Positions 1 to 5,142 of a stretch of DNA of 5,142 bases are shown in pieces (the first letter of the stretch is position 1; each line of letters begins with the position of its first letter). Both the position numbers and the translations under genes were made by a program. This DNA comes from Verrucomicrobiota bacterium (GTDB taxonomy: Bacteria > Verrucomicrobiota > Verrucomicrobiia > Verrucomicrobiales > DEV007): contig JAQCER010000335.1 of assembly GCA_027618625.1 (NCBI GenBank), positions 1-5,142 on the forward strand. The letters run 5' to 3'. Under the pieces are notes generated by a model that was not told the DNA's origin, searched no databases, and saw nothing but the letters and a program-made list of their open reading frames with translations.

Positions 1-1
1 T

Positions 2-1444
2 CCGGCGGACAAGCCGACGGTCATCGAGTTTACTGAACAACTTGAGCCCGAGAACCGCATCCGCATCATCGCTGATGGCCTTCCAGCGCTGCCTCCGAAG
101 GTGGAGGAAATCGGTGCTGACAAATACACCGGTCCGGGTCTGGTCATCCAGTGGGTCGAGGTCGAAGGCCCGTTGTTGGAATCGTGGCCGCCACCGAGCC
201 ATCGGGCGATTTTTGGCGATCTCAAACAGGAGCGCGTGGAAGGCGACGGAGATGGTCACAGATACGAAGTTGTCTCGTCGCGGCCATTGATCGATGCCGA
301 ACGGATTCTGCGCGACTTCGCGCGGCGGGCGTTTCGACGAGCGGTGACAGACGGGGATCTCCAGCCCTTCCTGACGCGGGTGAAATCCCGGTTGGAGGGA
401 GGATACACATTTGAGCAGGCGGTGCGGGTTGGGCTCAAGGGCATCCTCGTTTCACCCAGTTTCCTGTTTCTCCCAGAGGCGACTGAACCGGACGACTACG
501 CCCTTGCCAGTCGTTTGTCTTATTTCTTATGGAGTTCGATGCCGGACGAAACCTTGCACGATCTCGCTGCTGCGCGGAAGCTTCGTGATCCGGCAGTTCT
601 CCGTGGGCAAGTCGAGCGCATGCTGAACGATCCGAAGGTCGCGGCCTTCACTGAAAACTTCACCGGCCAATGGCTTAGCCTCCGTGCAATCGATGCCACC
701 TCGCCCGATCAAAAACTTTACCCGGAATATGACGACATCCTCAGGGCCGCCTTGATTAAAGAGCCAGCGCTGTTCTTCGACGAAGTGCTGAGGAAAGACC
801 TTAGCGTTGCGAACTTCGTCGATTCAGAGTTCACCTTCCTCAACGAACGCCTCGCAAGGCACTACGGCATTCCAGGAATCGAGGGCGCGAAGATGCGTAA
901 AGTGACCGTGCCGCCAGGGAGTCATCGCGGCGGAGTGATGACGATGGCCAGCGTGCTGAAGGTTACCGCCAATGGCACGACGACTTCACCCGTCCTGCGC
1001 GGTGCCTGGGTGCTTGAACGCATCCTGGGAACGCCGCCGTCGCCACCGCCACCGAATGTTGGGGCCATTGAGCCCGACATCCGCGGTGCCACCACGATCC
1101 GTGAGCAACTCGCGGAGCACCGCACGGTTGCCAGTTGCGCGAAGTGTCACCGCGAGATCGACCCGCCGGGCTTTGCGCTTGAGAGCTTCGATGTCATCGG
1201 CGGATGGCGTGATCATTATCGCGCCACCGGCGATGGCGGCCCGAAGGAAATCAACGGCCGACAGATGAGGGTTTGGCCCGGCCCTGCGGTCGATCCCAGC
1301 GACGTATTGCCCGACGGACGCCGATTCGAAAATATCGACCAGTACAAGGCACTGCTGCTCGATGACAAAGATCAACTCGCCCGCAACCTTACCGAAAAGC
1401 TGCTTACGTATGCGGCCGGTGCCTCTCCGATGATCGTGGACTAA
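2..1444 (+). CDS. DUF1595/DUF1592/DUF1588/DUF1585 cytochrome c-like protein, 5' partial, C-terminus cut by a stop codon
   Basis: The reading frame is open from base 2, so the start lies outside the window; 480 residues are visible. In visible-fragment numbering, a linker typical of the family (VEVEGPLLESWPPP) lies at about 53-66. DUF1595 follows at about 95-157, DUF1592 at about 165-295 (ASRLSYFLWSSMPDE near its start), DUF1588 at about 308-408 and the beginning of DUF1585 from about 438. DUF1588 carries a c-type heme-binding motif, CAKCH, at 379-383, followed by the usual IDPPGFALESFDVIGGWR. Full-length relatives also have an N-terminal planctomycete-type cytochrome c domain and DUF1587, presumably upstream of the window. 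The family is exported and may be redox-active, but no reaction is established. The frame ends at TAA 1442-1444, about 33 residues short of the normal end, inside DUF1585. The DUF1552 gene downstream is its usual neighbour. Family assignment is firm; whether the shortened product works is unknown. Confidence 0.93.
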   Translation, partial: PADKPTVIEFTEQLEPENRIRIIADGLPALPPKVEEIGADKYTGPGLVIQWVEVEGPLLESWPPPSHRAIFGDLKQERVEGDGDGHRYEVVSSRPLIDAERILRDFARRAFRRAVTDGDLQPFLTRVKSRLEGGYTFEQAVRVGLKGILVSPSFLFLPEATEPDDYALASRLSYFLWSSMPDETLHDLAAARKLRDPAVLRGQVERMLNDPKVAAFTENFTGQWLSLRAIDATSPDQKLYPEYDDILRAALIKEPALFFDEVLRKDLSVANFVDSEFTFLNERLARHYGIPGIEGAKMRKVTVPPGSHRGGVMTMASVLKVTANGTTTSPVLRGAWVLERILGTPPSPPPPNVGAIEPDIRGATTIREQLAEHRTVASCAKCHREIDPPGFALESFDVIGGWRDHYRATGDGGPKEINGRQMRVWPGPAVDPSDVLPDGRRFENIDQYKALLLDDKDQLARNLTEKLLTYAAGASPMIVD

Positions 1445-1546
1445 CCGGAAATCGAAGCGATCGTGGGAAAGATCCGCGAAAAGGACTACGGCTTTCGAAT
1501 CTTGATTCATGAAATCGTGCAAAGCGCGTTATTTCAAAGCAAGTAA
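1445..1546 (+). pseudogene. Detached C-terminal end of the DUF1585 domain
   Basis: The same frame as the preceding gene continues beyond its TAA for 33 codons to a second TAA at 1544-1546. The translation (PEIEAIVGKIREKDYGF, then an IHEIVQSALFQSK ending) matches the normal tail of DUF1585 proteins, which commonly end in a phrase like IV.S..F. Relatives typically read ADR-x-E-I-E at the junction, and here the position expected to hold Arg or Lys is the TAA. No frame change is needed to join the two parts, so one base substitution could account for the break. It could be a real nonsense mutation, a read-through site or a base-call error. No start codon suggests independent translation. Confidence 0.8.
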
Positions 1547-1551
1547 GCGTC

Positions 1552-1584
1552 TTAATCGCAATTGTAATCGTCATCATCGTCATC
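1552..1584 (+). repeat. Left hexamer-rich end, degenerate TTAATC/GTMATC units
   Basis: Successive six-base units read TTAATC, GCAATT, GTAATC and GTCATC, followed by ATC and a further GTCATC. Read in frame 1 this gives an alternating Ile/Val run, a composition expected from a repeat and not from a folded protein. The unit is close to the reverse complement of the GATTAA units at 1693-1728, which makes the two arrays an inverted pair. Confidence 0.6.
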
Positions 1585-1611
1585 CTATGCCGCAGCTGCC
1601 GCAGGCCCCAG

Positions 1612-1653
1612 TTCGATCACGAAAAGCTCAAGGTATACCAGGCGGCATTCGCC
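1612..1653 (+). pseudogene. Remnant of a four-helix-bundle protein gene (23S rRNA intervening-sequence protein family)
   Basis: In frame 1 the bases encode FDHEKLKVYQAAFA. This resembles the N-terminus of four-helix-bundle proteins of the S23/intervening-sequence type, which commonly begin with F-(D/E)-x-E-x-L-x-V-Y-Q-x-A. The family is normally about 115-130 residues long; here the likeness stops after about 14 residues and the frame closes at TAA 1696-1698. A possible C-terminal tail signature (YDNDF, then LRLRLR from the hexamers) lies in a different frame from 1671, so most of the gene seems to have been lost by an internal deletion that also shifted frame. No ATG precedes the remnant in frame. 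The match is short and made from memory, so the identification is moderate. Confidence 0.55.
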
Positions 1654-1692
1654 CTTTCTCCCATGTCACCTATGATAACGATTTTCTACAAG

Positions 1693-1728
1693 GATTAAGA
1701 CAACGATTAAGATTAAGATTAAGATTGA
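1693..1728 (+). repeat. Tandem GATTAA hexamer array, six units
   Basis: Six consecutive hexamers read GATTAA, GACAAC, GATTAA, GATTAA, GATTAA and GATTGA. Four are perfect copies of GATTAA and two are degenerate. The array ends four bases before the ATG of the DUF1552 gene, so it occupies that gene's whole translation-initiation region. In one frame it encodes an alternating Leu-Arg run, which is best read as a by-product of the repeat. Confidence 0.85.
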
Positions 1729-1732
1729 GAAG

Positions 1733-2995
1733 ATGAAACGTCGCGCCTTTATCCGTTCCGCTGGGATCTCGCTTGCACTTCCCTGGCTTGATGCTTTTTG
1801 CGGTGACTCCAAGCCAGAAGCAACGAATGGGACTCCGCGTCGCATGGTTTGCATCTGTGCGCCGCTAGGGTTGCATCCTGACAGCTTCTTTCCTGAACAA
1901 AGCGGCAAGGATTATGCGCCATCGCCTTACCTTGAAATCCTTAATGAACACCGCGATGATTTCACCGTGATCTCCGGACTGGAGCATGCCGGCATGAGTT
2001 CGAGCTTCGGGCATCAGGCCTCGGCCAGCTTCCTGACCGGAGCGCCGGGTGCCGGTCGGCCGGGGTTTCGCAATGCGATCTCGCTTGATCAATTCGCCGC
2101 CGAGCATATCGGTGCGCTGACGCGTTTCCCCAGCCTCGCCTTATCGGGTGAGGGATCGGGCGGCCTTTCGTGGACGCGCACCGGAGCGCTCATTCCCTCT
2201 GACAACTCACCGTCCAGGGTATTCGCGCGACTCTTTCTCGAAGGCCGCGCCGTTGAAGTGCGGGAGCAGATGCGCCGGATCGAAGACGGGCGCAGCATCC
2301 TCGATGACGTTCGCGAGCAGGCGAAGTCGCTGCGCACCAGTCTTGGCAGTAGCGATCGGGACAAACTCGATGAATACCTCACTAGCGTCCGGGAGTTGGA
2401 GCTGCGTATGGTCAACGACGAAAGCTGGGCGAGAAAGCCAAAACCCAAAGTGGAAGTTGAGCCACCGCAGGACATCCCAAACCCGGCCGACCTCATTGGG
2501 CGCACGCGCCTGCTCTTTGATCTCACCCATCTGGCACTGCAGACAGACTCGACCCGGCTCATCACCATCATGCTCGCTGGTTCCACTGCTGCCCCGCCAA
2601 TCGAAGGCGTATCCTTTGGGCACCACGACCTCTCACATCATGGCAAAGATCCCGGCAAACTGGAGCAACTCAAGATCGTCGAAGTTGAGGCGATGAAAAC
2701 CGTGCGCGACCTGCTCGGAAAGCTCAAGGGCTCGAAGGAGGATGACGCGAATCTTCTCGACCGCACGACGGTATTCCTCGGTAGCAACCTTGGCGATGCC
2801 AGCAGTCATTCGACCAGAAATCTGCCCGTTCTCCTCGCTGGCGGCGGCTTCCGGCACGGTCAGCATCTTCCCTTCGATCCAGAGAACCCGCCGCCGTTGT
2901 GCAACCTCTACGTGAGCATGCTTCAACGCCTCGGCATCGAGACCGACACGTTCAATACAAGCACGGGAACGCTGACAGGATTGTCGATGGCGTGA
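1733..2995 (+). CDS. DUF1552 (HXXSHH motif) protein with twin-arginine signal
   Basis: A 420-residue protein, near the usual family length of roughly 430-470. The N-terminus MKRRAFIRSAG is a twin-arginine motif followed by a hydrophobic stretch ending around residue 22, so Tat export of a folded protein is likely. Family landmarks are GLEHAG near 82-87, HQASASFLTG at 94-103, the diagnostic HDLSHH at 298-303 (the HXXSHH motif of Pfam PF07586) and an FLGSNLGDASSHS stretch at 348-360. The histidine-rich motif suggests metal binding, but no enzymatic activity is established. ATG 1733 is chosen because the Tat motif begins immediately after it. No good Shine-Dalgarno is visible: GAGAAG abuts the ATG with no spacer. 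The gene follows its usual DUF1592-type partner, but 186 bases of mostly decayed element separate them. It ends in TGA. Confidence 0.93.
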   Translation: MKRRAFIRSAGISLALPWLDAFCGDSKPEATNGTPRRMVCICAPLGLHPDSFFPEQSGKDYAPSPYLEILNEHRDDFTVISGLEHAGMSSSFGHQASASFLTGAPGAGRPGFRNAISLDQFAAEHIGALTRFPSLALSGEGSGGLSWTRTGALIPSDNSPSRVFARLFLEGRAVEVREQMRRIEDGRSILDDVREQAKSLRTSLGSSDRDKLDEYLTSVRELELRMVNDESWARKPKPKVEVEPPQDIPNPADLIGRTRLLFDLTHLALQTDSTRLITIMLAGSTAAPPIEGVSFGHHDLSHHGKDPGKLEQLKIVEVEAMKTVRDLLGKLKGSKEDDANLLDRTTVFLGSNLGDASSHSTRNLPVLLAGGGFRHGQHLPFDPENPPPLCNLYVSMLQRLGIETDTFNTSTGTLTGLSMA

Positions 2996-3049
2996 GGGGG
3001 GGCGCTGGAGTCGTCAGCGGAACCCGAGTCGCCTTGGGAGGAGAAGAAT

Positions 3050-3068
3050 GACGGAGCGCCACTCCGTC
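3050..3068. terminator. Hairpin between convergent genes, possible bidirectional terminator
   Basis: GACGGAG at 3050-3056 pairs perfectly with CTCCGTC at 3062-3068 around a five-base loop, between the stops of two convergent genes. The plus-strand side is followed by only a weak T-containing stretch (GAATTT). On the minus strand the hairpin is followed by ATTCTTCTCC, which is moderately T-rich. Neither side has a strong U-tract, so termination is plausible but unproven. The same spacer has a second inverted pair, GGCGCT at 3001-3006 with AGCGCC at 3055-3060, which would compete with the short hairpin. Confidence 0.45.
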
Positions 3069-3079
3069 GAATTTGTGAG

Positions 3080-4708
3080 CTACGGCTTCACGACGGAAAC
3101 CAACGCGTCCCCTGGTTCAGCACAAAGCACGAGTCCGCGAAAGTGGAATTCCTGCGGCTTGCCATTGGCATGCAATTGCAGGCCGATCGATGAGGCTTTC
3201 AGCATTTCTGGGGCGTCGGTGAAATCGAATACTTCGACGCCGTTTGCTGCACAGCGGATGCGGTCGCCGGCGGCGAGAAATTCCACCAGATTCCAGTCAC
3301 CCTGGTGTTCGGCATCGATGTTGAGCGTCGTTGGGTGACCTGCGGGTTCGATGCGATTGCGCCGATGGGCATCCCAGATGCCCCAGTCGTGACAGAACAT
3401 CAACAGTGGCCCGCGAAAGCCGAACGGATTGTCTCCGGTATCCGTGATCTGCTCGCCTAAAGCTGCTACGGCAGAATGCATGGTCGAGTGCCTGGGTGAC
3501 ATCGTTTGCTTCACTTCGAGCAGGAGTCGAAAATTCCGATGGGTACCGTTGGTAAACAGGTAAGTGCTGGAAGGGACATTGCCAGAGTTGGCACCGCGGA
3601 TCATGCCATCGGTCACCGACCAGTAATCGCGGTCGCCTTTCCAGCCCGTGAGATTGAAACCGTTGAACAGGCGCTGTGGTCGTTCAGTCGCGGGTATCTT
3701 CTCGACGATCGATTCGAAGGTGTCGCTACCACGATGATGTGAAGCGATGAATCCATTGATCCTGGTCTCGATTTCCGCTGCCGCTACACTTGCATCTTGG
3801 ATCTGCATTCCGGGTTTCATGCCGGGTCGAGTGTGGCCGGTATACGTCAACCAGGCACTGTGCAACAACTGCTGCCGTTCATTGACGAGCGCATACAGTT
3901 CCTGGTTCACCTTTGATGATCCAGCGGGGAATCCCCAGCTTTGCAGGATCGGTTCCGCCAGCAAGATTTGGCCGACTTCGTCCACGTGAATGCCGTCGCC
4001 TGACATGACGTAGTCAGGGTTTGTCTCGCGTTGTTTGGCCAGGTGCGCATTCACCGGGCCGTGCCAGTCAATCACCATCTCGACAGGTTCATAGAGGGAC
4101 GATACCCAGTCAGCATAGCGGGCGAGCACGTCGGAGTCGTAGTCTTCATAGATGTCAGTCCAAGCAAATTTCGGCGCATTAAGCTTGGCGAGTTTGCCCT
4201 GCTTCGCCATTGGCAGCGGATCAAAAGGCGGCGGGGTCATTAACACTAACATTGCACCTGAGCGGTGCACCTTTTCTACAAGCTCCAGCATTCCGGATCG
4301 AAACGCCGCAAAGCGATCCTCGCTGAACGGGTGATAGATGCCGTCGTTGATTCCATAGCACGCTACCACTACATCGGGATGCATTCTCGACAGGACTCGA
4401 TCAAGACGCTCGTGCACATTCGGACGCGGGAACGGATGTCCCGGTTCGGTGAGCCCAGTGCAGCCTTCGCTGGGCAGGCCAAGATTGAGCATCTCGGGCA
4501 GGGGACTGATTCCCTCCTGCCGCAGGCGCGTCTCGATCACGGAAATGTAGCGGCCGTCATTCGTGATGGAGTCGCCAAGAAATACGATGCGCTTCGCCGA
4601 TTTTAAAAACGCTGCGGGTTCCTCGGCGCTCAACGAGAGAACCAGGGCAAGAAAGGCGAGGAGACGGAGTAGTGGTAGTGGCTGGAAGGGGAGCGATGAC
4701 AGGTTCAC
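3080..4708 (-). CDS. Secreted SGNH/GDSL hydrolase fused to a DUF1080 (3-keto-disaccharide hydrolase-type) domain
   Basis: A 542-residue protein starting at GTG. A hydrophobic signal peptide spans about residues 10-28, with likely cleavage near SLSA-EE. The SGNH domain covers about 38-260: block I FLGDSIT with nucleophile Ser47, block II Gly77 in NLGLPSEG, block III GIND with Asn121, and block V DGIH with Asp238 and His241. The complete catalytic set implies an active esterase, acetylesterase or similar. The C-terminal DUF1080 domain (Pfam PF06439) covers about 343-532. It opens with QRLFNGFNLTGW and includes LLMFCHDWGIWDAHRRN, typical of this jellyroll domain, which is linked to carbohydrate hydrolysis or binding. 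A helical linker of about 80 residues joins the two. An exported enzyme acting on decorated polysaccharide is a reasonable inference; the substrate is not readable. GTG is the only good start ahead of the signal peptide, and no clear ribosome site is seen. The stop is TAG. Confidence 0.92.
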   Translation of the reverse strand: MNLSSLPFQPLPLLRLLAFLALVLSLSAEEPAAFLKSAKRIVFLGDSITNDGRYISVIETRLRQEGISPLPEMLNLGLPSEGCTGLTEPGHPFPRPNVHERLDRVLSRMHPDVVVACYGINDGIYHPFSEDRFAAFRSGMLELVEKVHRSGAMLVLMTPPPFDPLPMAKQGKLAKLNAPKFAWTDIYEDYDSDVLARYADWVSSLYEPVEMVIDWHGPVNAHLAKQRETNPDYVMSGDGIHVDEVGQILLAEPILQSWGFPAGSSKVNQELYALVNERQQLLHSAWLTYTGHTRPGMKPGMQIQDASVAAAEIETRINGFIASHHRGSDTFESIVEKIPATERPQRLFNGFNLTGWKGDRDYWSVTDGMIRGANSGNVPSSTYLFTNGTHRNFRLLLEVKQTMSPRHSTMHSAVAALGEQITDTGDNPFGFRGPLLMFCHDWGIWDAHRRNRIEPAGHPTTLNIDAEHQGDWNLVEFLAAGDRIRCAANGVEVFDFTDAPEMLKASSIGLQLHANGKPQEFHFRGLVLCAEPGDALVSVVKP

Positions 4709-4771
4709 GCGGGAAGTCTGCCTGACGCTGATCGCTTTGCCAATGTTCGAATCGTGCTTGTCGAGCAGCTA

Positions 4772-4981
4772 CTATTTTTCCCGCATCAGGAACAGGGCCA
4801 CACAGAGGACAGCGCCTACTCCATACATCAGCGTCGTACCTTCGACGAAGTAAGGATACACCATCAGCAGGATTCCGATGATGATCGGCTTGAATGCCGA
4901 GGTACTCTTTCCGTAGACAAACGCACCCATCCCGATGGATCCGAAGAGTATCATCGCAAAGAGGCTGGCGGGTTCTGGCAC
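4772..4981 (-). CDS. Small conserved-looking membrane protein, 69 residues
   Basis: The protein starts MPEPASLFAMILFG from a GTG at 4981-4979 and ends MREK before TAG. Hydrophobic stretches at about 5-23, 30-46 and 50-66 suggest two or three membrane helices. The pattern (F-V-Y-G-K, then P-I-I-I-G-I-L-L-M-V-Y-P-Y-F-V) resembles a widespread family of tiny uncharacterised inner-membrane proteins, sometimes loosely labelled amino acid transport protein. That label is not supported by anything visible here. GTG is the most upstream start in frame, since an in-frame TAG lies about 45 bases before it; Met10 is a later alternative that would clip the first helix. There is no obvious Shine-Dalgarno. 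The gene lies 63 bases upstream of the SGNH/DUF1080 gene on the same strand, so the two may be co-transcribed. Confidence 0.72.
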   Translation of the reverse strand: MPEPASLFAMILFGSIGMGAFVYGKSTSAFKPIIIGILLMVYPYFVEGTTLMYGVGAVLCVALFLMREK

Positions 4982-5142
4982 CGGTAAACATACAACATGT
5001 CGGCTGCTAAATACAAACGGCTAAATCGTTGATACTTAAAGCAATTTTGCGTCCAGAAGGACATTCGATTCTTCGGGTTGCAGCGCTGACTAGAGAACGA
5101 ATGTAGTTCGGAACCGTCGATTGCTGTGATTCCTGCGTGCCT
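4982..5142. other. Region upstream of the small membrane protein gene, no gene recognised
   Basis: The last 161 bases should contain the promoter of the minus-strand genes, but no convincing -35/-10 pair was found. It is more AT-rich near 4985-5050 than the neighbouring genes. One minus-strand frame is open from the right edge to beyond the GTG of the small gene, but its translation resembles nothing known and it is not called. Confidence 0.4.

Larger units (their letters stand above)
1551..1728 (+). mobile_element. Decayed four-helix-bundle element with hexamer-rich inverted ends
   Basis: This stretch fills almost the whole spacer between the DUF1592-type and DUF1552 genes. Its left end is made of degenerate TTAATC/GTAATC/GTCATC hexamers (1552-1584). 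Its right end has GATAAC-like and GATTAA hexamers (1671-1728), so the ends are imperfect inverted repeats of one another. Between them lies a fragment resembling the start of a four-helix-bundle protein gene. From memory, intact copies of such genes in Verrucomicrobiota are often flanked by the same kind of low-complexity hexamers. No transposase is present, so any mobility would be passive. The boundaries are estimated from the repeats, and no target-site duplication was identified. Confidence 0.5.

Noticed and set aside
1034..1066. Proline-rich run (TPPSPPPPNV) as a possible novel linker or repeat
   Set aside because: A run of prolines before NV is a normal feature of DUF1588 proteins at this point.
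1442..1444. TAA reassigned to an amino acid genome-wide
   Set aside because: The same frame ends at another TAA (1544-1546) exactly where the family normally ends, so TAA still works as a stop; only a site-specific event is plausible.
986..1522. Minus-strand open frame of 178 codons
   Set aside because: It lies antisense to the well-supported DUF1588/DUF1585 coding region and shows no family motif; long antisense frames are expected in GC-rich coding DNA.
1509..1736. Plus-strand frame of 75 codons ending in a Leu-Arg run
   Set aside because: It crosses the end of the DUF1585 remnant and the repeat arrays; its composition is set by GATTAA hexamers and it resembles a protein only in the short YDNDF stretch, taken here as a remnant.
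2089..2586. Minus-strand open frame of 165 codons
   Set aside because: It is antisense to the DUF1552 gene and rich in Ser and Arg, as expected of a shadow frame.
4753..4770. Small TGCT/AGCA hairpin after the membrane protein stop as a terminator
   Set aside because: The stem is only four base pairs and no T-run follows on the minus strand, so it is not supportable as a terminator.
4557..4991. Minus-strand open frame of 144 codons overlapping the small membrane gene and the SGNH signal peptide
   Set aside because: It has an ATG but a low-complexity, Arg- and Pro-rich translation without recognisable motifs. The alternative frames give a coherent membrane protein and a signal peptide followed by GDS.
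1..5142. tRNA, rRNA, CRISPR array, toxin-antitoxin or phage-defence genes
   Set aside because: No clover-leaf, repeat-spacer pattern or recognisable defence domain was seen on either strand.

Overview
The window looks like chromosomal DNA of a PVC-group bacterium, most likely Verrucomicrobiota, with Planctomycetota as the main alternative. The call rests on gene content: a DUF1595/DUF1592/DUF1588/DUF1585 c-type cytochrome-like protein followed by a DUF1552 (HXXSHH) protein, then a secreted SGNH hydrolase fused to a DUF1080 domain. This mix is typical of that group's exported degradation machinery. Lineage is inferred from family distribution, not from any marker gene.

Layout. Bases 2-1444 (+) hold the C-terminal two thirds of the multi-domain DUF1592-type protein, which enters from the left edge. 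An in-frame TAA at 1442-1444 cuts the last domain (DUF1585); the remaining 33 family-like codons continue in the same frame to a second TAA at 1544-1546. Bases 1551-1728 hold a small decayed element: hexamer-rich ends in inverted orientation around a short remnant of a four-helix-bundle (23S rRNA intervening-sequence type) protein gene. Bases 1733-2995 (+) encode the DUF1552 protein, with a twin-arginine signal and an intact HDLSHH motif. Bases 2996-3079 are a short convergent intergenic spacer with a hairpin that may terminate transcription from both sides. Bases 3080-4708 (-) encode a secreted SGNH hydrolase/DUF1080 fusion, and 4772-4981 (-) a 69-residue membrane protein. No gene is recognised in 4982-5142.

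How the parts fit. The two plus-strand genes are a pair that recurs side by side in PVC genomes and are both expected to act outside the cytoplasm; their biochemical role is not established. The minus-strand SGNH/DUF1080 protein is probably an exported esterase or carbohydrate-active enzyme. It is convergent to the first pair and need not share its function. The most unusual points are the nonsense codon in the last domain of the first gene and the degenerate repeat-bounded element between the two paired genes, which ends about four bases before the second gene's start codon.
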